IMG/VR virus record: IMGVR_UViG_3300046373_000059
Coordinates: 1 to 64,000 of that record
Source of the DNA: a virus
Direction: 5' to 3' (one strand)
Length of the DNA stretch: 64,000 nt
Under the pieces are notes generated by a model. That model saw nothing but the letters and a program-made list of their open reading frames with translations, was not told the DNA's origin and searched no databases. The translations under genes were made by a program, and so were the position numbers. Each line of letters opens with the position of its first letter. Position 1 is the stretch's first letter. Of this stretch, positions 6,455 through 16,374 are shown one piece after another.

Positions 6455-9400
6455 TTATTTCATCACGCGCTCTGCGATCTTGTTTCGCATGGCGCTCAAA
6501 CGATCCACTTCTGTACGTTTCTGACTGGCATCCATTTTACTGGATGCTTGTACTTGTTGAATTCGTAAATTGATTTTACTGATACTAGCGCTTGCCATAC
6601 GGAACTTCGGCGCCTGCATTACCAGCTCCTTGTTGTCGGCCAGCAGCTCCTTGGCTTTCTCCAGGTTCCCGAGTTTCTTGTAATGCAAGACATCGGCCTG
6701 TGCCTCGCGCACCTGGACGGCCTGCTTGTAAAACTCTTCCACGTAGCGGCTTTGATTCGCTGGCAGCTCCTTCACCCAATCGCCCACGAAGAAGGCTTCG
6801 TCCACTTTCTTCTCGGCCTTTTCTGGCAGGTTCATGGCTGGGCGCAGCGGCGTGTCGGCGGCCATGGCGATGTGCGAGCCAAGCCAGCCGAAGTACCCGG
6901 CGATCATGTAGTCGATCTGGACTGGCGACAGGACGCCAGCCTTGCCCAGCATGATAGCCATGGCCGTGGTGTTGCCGCCGATGCGCTCGGACTTCGACAG
7001 CTTCTCCATGCCGGGCGTTTCGATGGCGCGGTTGCGGAACGGGTCGTTGTTCGCGTAAAGATCGACGGCTGGCTTGACGAGCTGCGGCACAGGATTCATC
7101 GACAGGTTGTCCATGACGATGTGGTACAGGCGCGTGGCGAAGCGGTCGCGGGCCTTGGCATCCATGCCGTCCAGGATCATGTCCAGGCCGCGCTCTGCGA
7201 TGGTAGCCATGGCGCCCACCTCGAACGGCTTGGGGATGCGGATGGCATGGCCGCCCGTCTTGAACCACCAGAAGTTATCCCGATCCCATTCCTCGCGGCG
7301 CTTCCAGTCATCGTCGTCGCGGTTCGCCAGCATCAGGGCGATGGTGGCGATAGTCGTGGCGCCCAGCACCGTGGCGAAGCGGCGCGGGTCGTCCTGCATG
7401 GCGCGGCCCAGCTTGTACAGACCCTGCAAGCGGGCGTTCATGAACGGCACGGTTTGCGTCAACAGGCGCACGGCGGGCCATGCACCTTGCAGGCCGAAGT
7501 CCATCGAGTCGCGGGTGTTGTAGGACGCTTCCAGATGGCTGGCGCCGTTCGCAATCATCTGCGTGTAGATGGCGGCCCGCGTGATTGTCTCGCCACGGTC
7601 GCCCAGCTCCATCCAGCCATCGTATGCTTTGTTCAGCATGCCCTTGATCTTCGACGGCGTGTCCATGATGCTGCCCGCTGGCAGCGTGCCGATCAGGTTT
7701 TTCAGATGGGCTGCGCGGTTTTCCTCGTAGGCGGAACCCATGCGGAACAGGCCGCCGCCAGCCAGCATCTGCGCGTACATCGGGTTGTCCTTGGACGAAT
7801 ACTTGATGCCGTCAGCCAGATTCTTCGCCACGTTTAGCGACATCGGGTTCGCCGCGATGGCCTGCAATTGGTCGCGGATGATGTTGCGGATTTTGTAGGT
7901 CGGGCCGAACGTCACGCCGAACGACAGCATCCGCTTTGCCTTGGTGGCGATGTCGATGACGCCGCCCTTCATGCCGCTGAAGGCCAGCGACGACACGGCG
8001 TCAGCGATAAATGGATCATCCACGACGTAGTGCATTTCCTTGCCGTTCTTCAGGACGAACACGGAACCCTTCGTGGACGACGTGACATTGTGCGCCACGC
8101 CCAGCTTCTGCGCCGCGTCCAGCGTCGTGGCCGCTGCCTGATTCTTCAGCGATGCCGACAGCAGATGCGACCAGTTGAGCACGGTGTTTTGCATCAGGTC
8201 ATTCAGGTTATCCTTGCCGCCCTTCAGCTTCTTGAATGCGTACTGGTTCGTCAGGCCAGCAAGATTACGCGGGCCGACAGCCTTACCGTCGTCTTCCAGG
8301 ACGCGGTAGAACGGGACATAGAAATCCTTCTCCCACTTGTGGCGCTCGGCCCCGTCGATCATGCCGGATTTCTCCGCGATGTCGAGGATGGATTTCGAGA
8401 ATCCGTTCAAGTCCTTCAGCACCTTGGTGTACAGGGCTGTACGGTTTTTACCGTCAGCCGTGGTGCCCTGGTTCAAGGACTTCAGCGCGCTGATGTCGGT
8501 ATCGGTGAAGAGGTTTTCCTTGCCCTCGGTCTTCAGCTCGGCGGCGCGGTTGCCAGCGACCCAGGAAAAGAAGCGGTCTTGCTCGCCGCCCAATTGCTTC
8601 ATGGTGTCGATGAAGCCGCCCGTGTTGTCAACCTTGATGGCGCCGTCAGCGTCCAGCGACAGCTTGCCGTAATTGAGCATGGCTTCCAGGCCGCCGTCAG
8701 CGGACTTCGACAACCGGGCCTGCATGTACGCCTTCATGTCCAGCGCCTTGATTGGCGCGAACTGATCGACGATACCCTGCACCAGCTTCTTGCCCAGGTC
8801 TTGCTTCATTTCCGTGAAGCGTTCGCCAATGGTTTTCTCAGGAACCCACAGGCCCACCTTCTGCGCAATCTGAGGCGTCATGCCTGGGACTTGCGACAGC
8901 CAGTCAGGCGGCGTGCGCGAGAACGCCAAGTCGGGCTTCTCATTGGTCGAAGTCCACTCAGGCATCAGGCCCACTTTCTGCGGAGCGTACTGCGTGTCGG
9001 CGCCGTTGGCTGTCTTATTGAATTCAGCGAACGGGCCGAAATTTACCCACGAATTCTGGCCGCGAGTCTCGGTCGTCATGGCTGGGCGCGCAAGGTCGGA
9101 GTACATGGAAGCGTGCTGCTGCCATGCGTTTTCCTCGCCCTCGGCGCGGAAGCCGACGCCCTCTTTGATGTGGCCGAAGTAGTCATGCACGATGCGGAAA
9201 ACGTCGTTTGCCACGAGCTGATGGTCGCCAATCTTTTCGTCCACGGGAGCCAGCAGCGGGTTGCCGCTGATGTCCACGTTGGCAGACTCAGTGCCGCCAA
9301 AGCCCGACGTAGTTGGGTAGACCCAAAGATGGTTATTATTGACCACATCCAGGATTGCATTGCGAGGATTGCCGTAGGGATCGGCGCCGGTAATCAGCTC

Positions 9401-12400
9401 GATCTTCAGGCCGGTCTTCTTGATTTCCTGGTACTGCGCCAGCGTTTCTTTAATCATGGCGTCATACGATGCCTTGACCTTCGGATCGCTTGGCGCATGC
9501 TCCATCGAATCGAACGCGGCGGCTATGGCCTTGGCGCGTTGCGGATCGACCTTCACATAGTCGCGCTGCACAGGCGCAGTGATGCCAGCCGCTTTGCGGT
9601 AGCGCTCGGCTGCTTCCTTGGCCGGTGCGAACGGGCCGAAGGTTACTGGCTTGCCATCGACGACGACGGAGGATTGGAGTCCACGGAGCGGGATAGCGCG
9701 ATTACCTTGCCCTGGTGTTGCATCCAGTAATTCAGGCTTTCCTGAAACTCCGTTTGGCTCTTGAACTTTTCGCGCAAGGGTTTGCTTTCCTCCAGCTTCT
9801 GCACGTACTGTTCCTGCGTTTGCTTTGCCATCATATACACCTTTATCTCGATTGCTGTTGTACTCGCCCCAGGCTTTTGCAATGGCTTCCTGCACGGCAG
9901 CGCGGTCGCTTACCATGCGGTCGATGTCGAAGTGCGAACCGGCTGCCACGCGGATGGCCTTGGTCAGCATCTGCATTACCTTGTACGCCACCTTGCGGAA
10001 CAGGCTTTCGTCGTGCTCGGCCATCTTCTGCCAGAACTTCGGATCGACCGCGACGGCGCCGCCGATGTCGGCCATCACTTCATTGAAGCCTTGTTGCAGG
10101 CCGATCTGGTTCCCGGCTGGAGCACGAGAATTCTCATACTCCATACGGCTTTCCACAAGGCCCGGCTTCATGTACTGCACGACGAAATCTTCCAGCTTGG
10201 ACGCCAGCTTCTTGTCAGTCATTTGCAGGATGTGCGATACCTCGTGGAACGTGATGGGGATCAACGGGGATTTCTCGCCGGTCGCCACATACACGTCGCC
10301 CTTGAATGCGACGCCGTGGAAAACATCGTTGTCGGTCACGTAGGTGAGGCGCGTGCCGAATGCCTTGTCGGCCACGGCCTGCACGATGCGCTGCTCAGGC
10401 GTGACATTGCGCACCACGCTGATCTTGACGCCTTCGCTTTCCATGGCCTTGTTCAATTCGCTGATGCGGTTGTCGTCGGCCACGCGGGACAGCGCGGTTT
10501 CCGGCGCCGCCTTCGGTGCCAAGGTGAAGCCGCCCTTTGGGCTTGGCACGGCCTCGACATCCAGCTTATTGTCGGCGGCGAACTGCTGTGCAGCGGCTTG
10601 GTCGGCAAACGCGCCGGTCGCCTGCACGGCCAGTTCCTTCGGCATTACCTTTGCGTCCTGGGCCTGGGCCACGGCGGGCGATGCTGGCGCTGCTGCCGTA
10701 GCGGCGGCCTGCGTCGATGCGAATGGCTGCGTGGTTTCGCCGTTCTTCAGCCAGTCCTTCAGGCCGTCAACGGTCGTTTCGCTGATGTTCTCGCCGCCCT
10801 TCCAGCCGGGCTGGTAGTTGTCGTAATAGGCAGCCTTCGCTTCTTCCAGCGTGTTGAAGCCCAGCATGACCTTGTGCTCGTCGAACTTCCCATCAGGGCT
10901 GGCCTGATCCACGACAAACGCCTTGGGGCTGTTGACGGCAGGGCCGACGAAGGTATCGACGCCAGCCGCGTCCGCGCCCTTGGTGCCCTTGATGTAGCCG
11001 TAGTGCTCGGTCATCAGGGTACTCCATGGGGTCTGGTCTTCGGACACGCCGCTACGCACCGAACCCTGTGGATTTTCCACCTTGACGGTCAAGCCTTGGA
11101 AGTCTGCTTCGCCCAGCTTGGCGTTGTTCGCAGCTTGCTGCGCTGGCGTGGACAGGCGGCGCTCGTTCAGCGCGGAGTCGGCAGCATCATGCGCAGCCAA
11201 GTCGAATGGCGATTCCATGCGCAGGCTGGCAGGGTTCGTCGGGTTGATCTTGGCCGCGCCGAGATTCGTTGCCTGGACGACGGTGCCATCGGGGCGCGTG
11301 ACTTCTACAGGCGCAGCGGCAGCCGCAGCTTCCAGCGGTGCAGCGGCGGCTGCTTCGGTATTGGCAATAGGTGCCTGTGGCGCGAGGCGTGCAGCGGCCT
11401 CAATCGGGCCAGCAGGCGGCGCCAGTGGCGCAGCTACATTACCGGCGAGGTCGGCACGTCCAGCGTCAGCAGGATTGCCAGATACTCGATCTGGCTGTTG
11501 CGCGGTTCCGGCAGGCTGTCCTTCGACCACAGGCTGATTTCGTCCGGTGTCGCCAGTCCCGCTTCCACCAGCTCCAGCATCTGCAACGACGTTAGCGGGT
11601 TGTACAGCGGAACCCACGACAGGCTTCGCTGCACCAGATGGCTGTCCATTATCAGACTCAGTTCCTCGTCCTGGTTTTCCATTATCAGCCTCGACTGGTG
11701 TAACAGCGAAGGAGCCGCCGACAGTCGGATGTGGCGTGACTTCAAACGGCGTGCCGGTTTCCGTTGTCATGCGGTTTGCGCGGGCCTGGGCGGCTTCCAT
11801 CGTCTTGATGGGAACCGATACCCCAGGCTGCTCTGGCGCTGCCTTGGCGGCTGCGCTCGTGATTGGGCCTTGGATGTTTGCGCCGCCGCCCATGACGCCA
11901 CCAGCCAGCGCGCCCTGAGCTGCGGCATTCGCTGCGCCCTGGTTCCACTGCTGGCCGGTTGCGAGATTCTGTGCCACCTGTTCCTGATACGATTGCGGTG
12001 CTTCTTCCAGGATGCCTTCGCTCAATGCGCCCTCGCCAACACGGCGCAGCAAGCCCTTGGTCGTGGCCTGATGGCCGCCAGCCAGCATCGTGTCGATGTC
12101 GTGGATGCCCAGCTTCTGCGCGATCTTGCCGCCGACGACATTCAGGCCGCCAGTAATCGCGCCGGATGTGGCGGCGATGCCAGCCTGTTCCGGCGTCAAC
12201 AGGCCATTCGCCGTGGATTGGCGTACCTGCTCTGCCGTCTGACCAGCGGATACAGCGCCCTCGCCCAGCGCGCCAGCCAGGACGGGGCTGATCGCGGCGG
12301 CGCCACGGGCCACACGGCCAATCGCGCCGCCCAGGCCCATGGATGGCAGGGACTCGACTGCGCTGTTGACGATGGTGGATGGATTCTGCGCGGCGGCAAC

Positions 12401-12736
12401 GACGGTAGGGACGAAGCCTTCAGCGGTGTTGACCTTCTCCTGGGCAGCCTTGTACTCAGGCGAATAGTAATCCGCCATGATGTTCTTGGTTTCCTTGGTC
12501 TGGATGCCAGCCTGTTCGGCCAGCTTGCCGACAGCGCCGCCAGAAGGGATGTCCGCCAAGCCGATGATGGCTTCAGGCACGCCGACGATACCACGGGCCA
12601 AGGACAGTCCCACGTCGGATGCCATGCGCTTGATGGGCGATGCTGGCTTTGGAATGGCAGAAGCGAAAACGCCCATGTCGTCCTGCTTCTGCGGGACTGT
12701 GGACGCGAACGCGCCCAGCTCTTTATCGTTATCCAT
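6455..12736 (-). CDS. giant polyvalent virion protein, predicted DNA-ejection protein
   Basis: 2093 residues. Residues 30-290 are Gly/Ala-rich with membrane-like helices, as in internal ejection proteins. About 350-510 is a Pro/Ala linker. Around 545-660 lies a domain with the pattern GYIKGTKGADAAGVDTFVGP, which I recognise as the 'inorganic pyrophosphatase' domain of large polyvalent phage proteins. Near residue 830, HEVSH fits the HExxH zinc-protease motif. Near 1150-1260 is a conserved block (VHDYFGHIKEGVGF, ENAWQQHASMYS) common in such proteins. The C-terminal third, with 'GPTYKIRNIIRDQLQAI', matches large polyvalent protein associated domain 38. It probably enters the host with the DNA. 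It contains palindrome site S1. Confidence 0.85.
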   Translation of the reverse strand: MDNDKELGAFASTVPQKQDDMGVFASAIPKPASPIKRMASDVGLSLARGIVGVPEAIIGLADIPSGGAVGKLAEQAGIQTKETKNIMADYYSPEYKAAQEKVNTAEGFVPTVVAAAQNPSTIVNSAVESLPSMGLGGAIGRVARGAAAISPVLAGALGEGAVSAGQTAEQVRQSTANGLLTPEQAGIAATSGAITGGLNVVGGKIAQKLGIHDIDTMLAGGHQATTKGLLRRVGEGALSEGILEEAPQSYQEQVAQNLATGQQWNQGAANAAAQGALAGGVMGGGANIQGPITSAAAKAAPEQPGVSVPIKTMEAAQARANRMTTETGTPFEVTPHPTVGGSFAVTPVEADNGKPGRGTESDNGQPSGAAKPVVGSAVQPANVVADAGAGGSGTGDTGRNQPVVEGQPAGTAQQPDRVSGNPADAGRADLAGNVAAPLAPPAGPIEAAARLAPQAPIANTEAAAAAPLEAAAAAAPVEVTRPDGTVVQATNLGAAKINPTNPASLRMESPFDLAAHDAADSALNERRLSTPAQQAANNAKLGEADFQGLTVKVENPQGSVRSGVSEDQTPWSTLMTEHYGYIKGTKGADAAGVDTFVGPAVNSPKAFVVDQASPDGKFDEHKVMLGFNTLEEAKAAYYDNYQPGWKGGENISETTVDGLKDWLKNGETTQPFASTQAAATAAAPASPAVAQAQDAKVMPKELAVQATGAFADQAAAQQFAADNKLDVEAVPSPKGGFTLAPKAAPETALSRVADDNRISELNKAMESEGVKISVVRNVTPEQRIVQAVADKAFGTRLTYVTDNDVFHGVAFKGDVYVATGEKSPLIPITFHEVSHILQMTDKKLASKLEDFVVQYMKPGLVESRMEYENSRAPAGNQIGLQQGFNEVMADIGGAVAVDPKFWQKMAEHDESLFRKVAYKVMQMLTKAIRVAAGSHFDIDRMVSDRAAVQEAIAKAWGEYNSNRDKGVYDGKANAGTVRAEAGGKQTLARKVQEPNGVSGKPELLDATPGQGNRAIPLRGLQSSVVVDGKPVTFGPFAPAKEAAERYRKAAGITAPVQRDYVKVDPQRAKAIAAAFDSMEHAPSDPKVKASYDAMIKETLAQYQEIKKTGLKIELITGADPYGNPRNAILDVVNNNHLWVYPTTSGFGGTESANVDISGNPLLAPVDEKIGDHQLVANDVFRIVHDYFGHIKEGVGFRAEGEENAWQQHASMYSDLARPAMTTETRGQNSWVNFGPFAEFNKTANGADTQYAPQKVGLMPEWTSTNEKPDLAFSRTPPDWLSQVPGMTPQIAQKVGLWVPEKTIGERFTEMKQDLGKKLVQGIVDQFAPIKALDMKAYMQARLSKSADGGLEAMLNYGKLSLDADGAIKVDNTGGFIDTMKQLGGEQDRFFSWVAGNRAAELKTEGKENLFTDTDISALKSLNQGTTADGKNRTALYTKVLKDLNGFSKSILDIAEKSGMIDGAERHKWEKDFYVPFYRVLEDDGKAVGPRNLAGLTNQYAFKKLKGGKDNLNDLMQNTVLNWSHLLSASLKNQAAATTLDAAQKLGVAHNVTSSTKGSVFVLKNGKEMHYVVDDPFIADAVSSLAFSGMKGGVIDIATKAKRMLSFGVTFGPTYKIRNIIRDQLQAIAANPMSLNVAKNLADGIKYSSKDNPMYAQMLAGGGLFRMGSAYEENRAAHLKNLIGTLPAGSIMDTPSKIKGMLNKAYDGWMELGDRGETITRAAIYTQMIANGASHLEASYNTRDSMDFGLQGAWPAVRLLTQTVPFMNARLQGLYKLGRAMQDDPRRFATVLGATTIATIALMLANRDDDDWKRREEWDRDNFWWFKTGGHAIRIPKPFEVGAMATIAERGLDMILDGMDAKARDRFATRLYHIVMDNLSMNPVPQLVKPAVDLYANNDPFRNRAIETPGMEKLSKSERIGGNTTAMAIMLGKAGVLSPVQIDYMIAGYFGWLGSHIAMAADTPLRPAMNLPEKAEKKVDEAFFVGDWVKELPANQSRYVEEFYKQAVQVREAQADVLHYKKLGNLEKAKELLADNKELVMQAPKFRMASASISKINLRIQQVQASSKMDASQKRTEVDRLSAMRNKIAERVMK
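8429..8442. promoter_or_regulatory. palindrome site S1, GTACA-N4-TGTAC
   Basis: GTACAGGGCTGTAC, within the giant ejection-protein gene. One of six dispersed copies. Confidence 0.6.
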
Positions 12737-12745
12737 GACCAGCCC

Positions 12746-14227
12746 TTATTTGATTGGCGCGTATCCCATACCCGTAAGGATACCATTGACGGCCTCCTTA
12801 TTAGCGCCAGCCTTGATGGCGTTCTGCGCCTGCTGCGTAGCGACTTCCATGGTGGGCTTGCCCTGCGGTGCCTGGGTAATGGGCGTGCCGTCAGCGCGGA
12901 ATGCGCGCTTGACCACTTTCGAGTTGCCCATTTCATCCTGCACGACTTCATCGGAAAAGATGACGTTGTTCTTGAGCGCTTCGTTTTTCTGCTTCACGTC
13001 CTGATCGACTGCGTAGCGGGAAGCGCCAGCGCCGATACCGGCCACGCCAAGGCGGCCTGCATTCTCGGCGGCGATTTCGGCCAGCTTCGATTGCGTCTTC
13101 GCTTGCTCAGGGTTCGCAGCATTGATGTCAGCCTGGGCCTGGGCTGCCTGATACGCGCCAGTCTTTCCAGCTTCGTATGCAGCCAGCGGGATTTCGCGCA
13201 TCGGGCCGCCGTTGACGCCTGGGATGGCGACGGTTTGATCCAGGCCACGGATGATCTGGACGGTGCCATCCTGGCCCGGCTGCGCTGCTTGAGCAATCGA
13301 GGAACGGGCAGCAGGCTGCGCGGATGGGGCCGCCACGGCGCGAACGCGAGCGCCCGGCTGTGCTGGTGCCTGTGCTGGCTGCGACGCCGTGGCGGGCGCT
13401 GTAGCCGCTGCGGCAGGGGCAACTGGATTCGGGATGCTTTGCGCGCCAAGCTGGGCAATGCGCGATTGCGCGTCAGGCGTCAGCCGTGCTGGCTGGTAGC
13501 CTGCTGCTGGCGCTGCTGCCGCGTTGCGATCCTGGACTTGCTGCACTGGAGACTTGTCGCCAAGGCCCAGCATCGAGCGCAGCTTATTCACTGCCGCATC
13601 GCCAGCCAGATAGCCGCCAATGCCGCCCACCACGCCGCCCACAGGAACAGTGACTGGAGCGGCGGGGCCGCCAAGCGCTCCCAGGCTTGCGCCCAATGCA
13701 GCGCCGCCAGCGCCAGCGCCCCAGCGCGATGCGCCTTCGACTGCCTGCTGCGCTACCTGGGATTTCGTCGTGTTCGGATCGACTGCCACCTGGAGCACGC
13801 GACCGCCCTCGATTACAGGGGCAACAAATGGCGCGACCTTCGAGGCAAGGCCGCCGATGCTGGATGCGGCGCCGGTCGTCAGTCGGCTGAATGTGCTGCC
13901 AGCTTTCTGTGCCGCAGCCTGGATGGGCGATGCTGCTGCCTCGGCTGCCGCTGGCGCTGCTGCTGGAGCTGCCGCCGCCGCGATTGGCGAAGCGCCGCCG
14001 CGCACAGGGTTCGGCGTCAGGCCGCGCTCTTGCTGGTAGTTCGCCGCTTCAGCCGACAGCAGGCCGCCCTGCACGTTGGGATTCGAGTATGGCACGCTGC
14101 CGATGCGCTGCTCGTATGGACGGCTGATGTCCACATTGCGCGGCTGGACAGCGGCTGCCGGTGGATTCACTGGCGCATTGACATAGCGCTTGGATTCCTT
14201 GGCGATTTCGTCGATTTCGTTTGCCAT
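12746..14227 (-). CDS. Ala/Gly-rich putative internal virion protein
   Basis: 493 residues, strongly enriched in Ala, Gly, Pro and Gln. Residues 75-110 are nearly pure Ala/Pro, and about 180-235 form a Gly-rich membrane-like hairpin (AALGASLGALGG, then VPVGGVVGGIGGYLAGDAAV). The C-terminal third is a helical, Gln-rich region. Gene order (just upstream of the giant ejection protein) and composition fit an internal core or ejection protein; there is no recognised enzymatic domain. Confidence 0.7.
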   Translation of the reverse strand: MANEIDEIAKESKRYVNAPVNPPAAAVQPRNVDISRPYEQRIGSVPYSNPNVQGGLLSAEAANYQQERGLTPNPVRGGASPIAAAAAPAAAPAAAEAAASPIQAAAQKAGSTFSRLTTGAASSIGGLASKVAPFVAPVIEGGRVLQVAVDPNTTKSQVAQQAVEGASRWGAGAGGAALGASLGALGGPAAPVTVPVGGVVGGIGGYLAGDAAVNKLRSMLGLGDKSPVQQVQDRNAAAAPAAGYQPARLTPDAQSRIAQLGAQSIPNPVAPAAAATAPATASQPAQAPAQPGARVRAVAAPSAQPAARSSIAQAAQPGQDGTVQIIRGLDQTVAIPGVNGGPMREIPLAAYEAGKTGAYQAAQAQADINAANPEQAKTQSKLAEIAAENAGRLGVAGIGAGASRYAVDQDVKQKNEALKNNVIFSDEVVQDEMGNSKVVKRAFRADGTPITQAPQGKPTMEVATQQAQNAIKAGANKEAVNGILTGMGYAPIK

Positions 14228-14233
14228 GATGTC

Positions 14234-16366
14234 TTATCCCTTGTGACGATAAACGGTGCTATTAGTATAACGACGGCTTGTACCCACGCTCGTGGAAGCC
14301 GAATTGCTTGCGCGCAACGAGTTCTCGTTCGCGGAGGAATTCGATTCCGTGTTCGATACCGACTGCTCAAAGGAATCCGAATGGCTCTGATTGTGCGACA
14401 TCGACTGCGATTTCGAGATTGATGCTGAAGCGCTATTTGCGGAGCCTGTTGTGCTGCTGCTGCTGGTGCTAGTGCTGCTGCTGCTGCTGAAGCCAGTGCT
14501 TGCCGATACCGACATGCTATTCGATGCGGAGACTCCAGCCGAATTAGACGTGGCTCCAGTGATGGATGCCGACACATTCCGCGCCGACATCGCAGCGGAA
14601 GCCAGTTGCGTCGCCAGTTGCCCGGCTGCCCGCAGTGCTGCTTGCGCTGTCTCCGACTTCAGTTGCGCGAGGTCGATGTTGATGCTGCCCGACTGGAGTT
14701 GCGTGCGTGCCTGAGTCGTATAGATGCGAGTGGTCGTTTCAAGCACGTCAGCCTGTGCCGAAGAGCGCTGGCCCTGCGTCCGCTCGATTGCTGCATAGGC
14801 GTCCACGCGGGCACGGAACACTTCAGCCGTGGCGCCAAGGCGAGCTGCCTCGCCGCTGATCTGCGCTTGGTAGCCAGTGATCTTGGCGCGGTAGAGCTGC
14901 ACGGGGAACTGCTGCAACTGGCGGAACTGGAACTGCGTGTCGGCCAGCTTGGCATCGGTCAATGCGCGGTACGCTTCCACGCGGGAATTATACGCAAGGA
15001 CTTGCTCGCTAAACATTTCCACCTTGGTCTGTTCCGCCTGCACTTGGCCCAGGTATCCCTGCACCTGTGCGCCATTGGCTTTCGCCAGTGCGGAATAGGA
15101 TTCGACCTGGGCCTTGTACAGTTCTGTACGGTTGCGGTTTGTTTCCACGGTCAGGCTGACGGCATCGACGCGGGCGCGGTAGACATCGGCCAGCGCCTTG
15201 ACGCCATCGACCTGGGCGCTGTACTGCTGCGCCAGTTGCACATTCAGGCCGCCGATGATCTTCAGGCTTTCCAGCTCGGCGCGGTAGACATCGAGCGTGG
15301 CGAGCACGGATTGCAGCCGGGTCTTGAACACGTCGGCCTTGACGCCAAATGCTTGCACGTCAGCCGTGTACAGCGCCACGCGGGCGTTGAACAGGTTGAC
15401 GATTGCATTGATACGGAAAGTCTCGGCGTCCAGCACGCGGGCCTGCACCTGATTGAACAGCTCGATCAGGCGGCCTTCGAGCTGCATGGCGTTGGCGAAA
15501 GCGAAATGGAAGTTGGACTGCTCCAGCTTCGCCTGATCCGTCATCACTTGGCGCGACAGGTCGGCATCGCTCTTCAGGCCAGACTCGATTGCCTCCTGGA
15601 CGATGCGTACAAGCTGGCCGCCTGGGATGTTGAAGCCGCGAGCTGCCGTCTGATCGAGCGCGTTCTGCACTGCTTGGAACGTCAGCATGGCCTCGGCATC
15701 GCAGCCCTTCTGCCAGATGGCTTCCTCGATTTCCACTGGCAGCGCCGTCGATACGCCTTCGACGATTTCCAGCAGGCGCTCGTTAAGCGCAGTCAGGTTT
15801 TCGCTCGCGTATTCGGTTTCCGCCCAGGCGAACTGCACGTCGATAGCATCCGGCGCTGTCGGCGCTTCATCGACAAACAGCGGGATGTCGAAGACAGGCG
15901 CTGCCGGGATGTTCAGCGAAGTGAAGGTCGGAACGGCAGGCAGGCTGAAGTCAGGCTCGACAGGCGTTGAAACTACCGGCAGGACTGGCACGGATGGGGT
16001 CAAGACATCGAACGGGTCAGGCAGCGGCACGTCGATCAGCAGTGGGGCGGCCAGGGTGTATTCCGGCGCCTCACCGATGTTCAGCGGCGGCAGCGCTACC
16101 TGCGTTGGCTCGCTTGGCAGCGCTGGCTGTGCCGTGGTCAGGTTGCCTGGGTCTGCCGGTGGCGTGCCGGGCGCAGGCAAGTCGATGGTGGGGATGTCGA
16201 AGACAGGGTTATCCAGTGGCGGGATGTCCACGTTGAAACTGCCAAGCGACTGGATCGCGGCAAGGCCACGCGATGTGGCTTGCTGCGCCATGCTTTGCGA
16301 CTCGCCCAGCACCGTGGTTACAAGGCCCGATGCAGTGTCGATGATGGGAGGTGGCGTGATAGACAT
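14234..16366 (-). CDS. long coiled-coil virion protein with Ser-rich tail (paralogue 1)
   Basis: 710 residues from the ATG at 16366, chosen because AGGAAAC lies just upstream; an in-frame upstream ATG lies in the previous gene's end. Layout: Pro/Asp-rich N-terminus (to about 200), a helical adaptor (ALNERLLEIVEGV), then about 350 residues of regular helical repeats with recurring Val-x-Ala/Tyr-x-Ala patterns (VYRARVDAV, LYKAQVESY, AYNSRVEAY), and a C-terminal 120-residue tail dominated by Ser, Thr and Asn. It has the same build as its upstream neighbour, so the two arose by duplication. Probably an elongated tail or core structure. Contains palindrome site S2. Confidence 0.8.
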   Translation of the reverse strand: MSITPPPIIDTASGLVTTVLGESQSMAQQATSRGLAAIQSLGSFNVDIPPLDNPVFDIPTIDLPAPGTPPADPGNLTTAQPALPSEPTQVALPPLNIGEAPEYTLAAPLLIDVPLPDPFDVLTPSVPVLPVVSTPVEPDFSLPAVPTFTSLNIPAAPVFDIPLFVDEAPTAPDAIDVQFAWAETEYASENLTALNERLLEIVEGVSTALPVEIEEAIWQKGCDAEAMLTFQAVQNALDQTAARGFNIPGGQLVRIVQEAIESGLKSDADLSRQVMTDQAKLEQSNFHFAFANAMQLEGRLIELFNQVQARVLDAETFRINAIVNLFNARVALYTADVQAFGVKADVFKTRLQSVLATLDVYRAELESLKIIGGLNVQLAQQYSAQVDGVKALADVYRARVDAVSLTVETNRNRTELYKAQVESYSALAKANGAQVQGYLGQVQAEQTKVEMFSEQVLAYNSRVEAYRALTDAKLADTQFQFRQLQQFPVQLYRAKITGYQAQISGEAARLGATAEVFRARVDAYAAIERTQGQRSSAQADVLETTTRIYTTQARTQLQSGSINIDLAQLKSETAQAALRAAGQLATQLASAAMSARNVSASITGATSNSAGVSASNSMSVSASTGFSSSSSTSTSSSSTTGSANSASASISKSQSMSHNQSHSDSFEQSVSNTESNSSANENSLRASNSASTSVGTSRRYTNSTVYRHKG
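15116..15129. promoter_or_regulatory. palindrome site S2, GTACA-N4-TGTAC
   Basis: GTACAGTTCTGTAC, within the first Ser-tailed rod gene. Confidence 0.6.
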
Positions 16367-16374
16367 GCTGTTTC

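Noticed and set aside
5794-9730. Other long plus-strand frames opposite the lysis and ejection genes
   Set aside because: Shadows of well-supported minus-strand genes; no ribosome binding sites or recognisable sequence.
9761-14422. Very long open frame (over 1500 codons) on the plus strand
   Set aside because: It is the antisense of the giant ejection-protein gene and its neighbour. Composition is Arg/Cys/His-rich without domains, as expected from the reverse strand of GC-rich codons.
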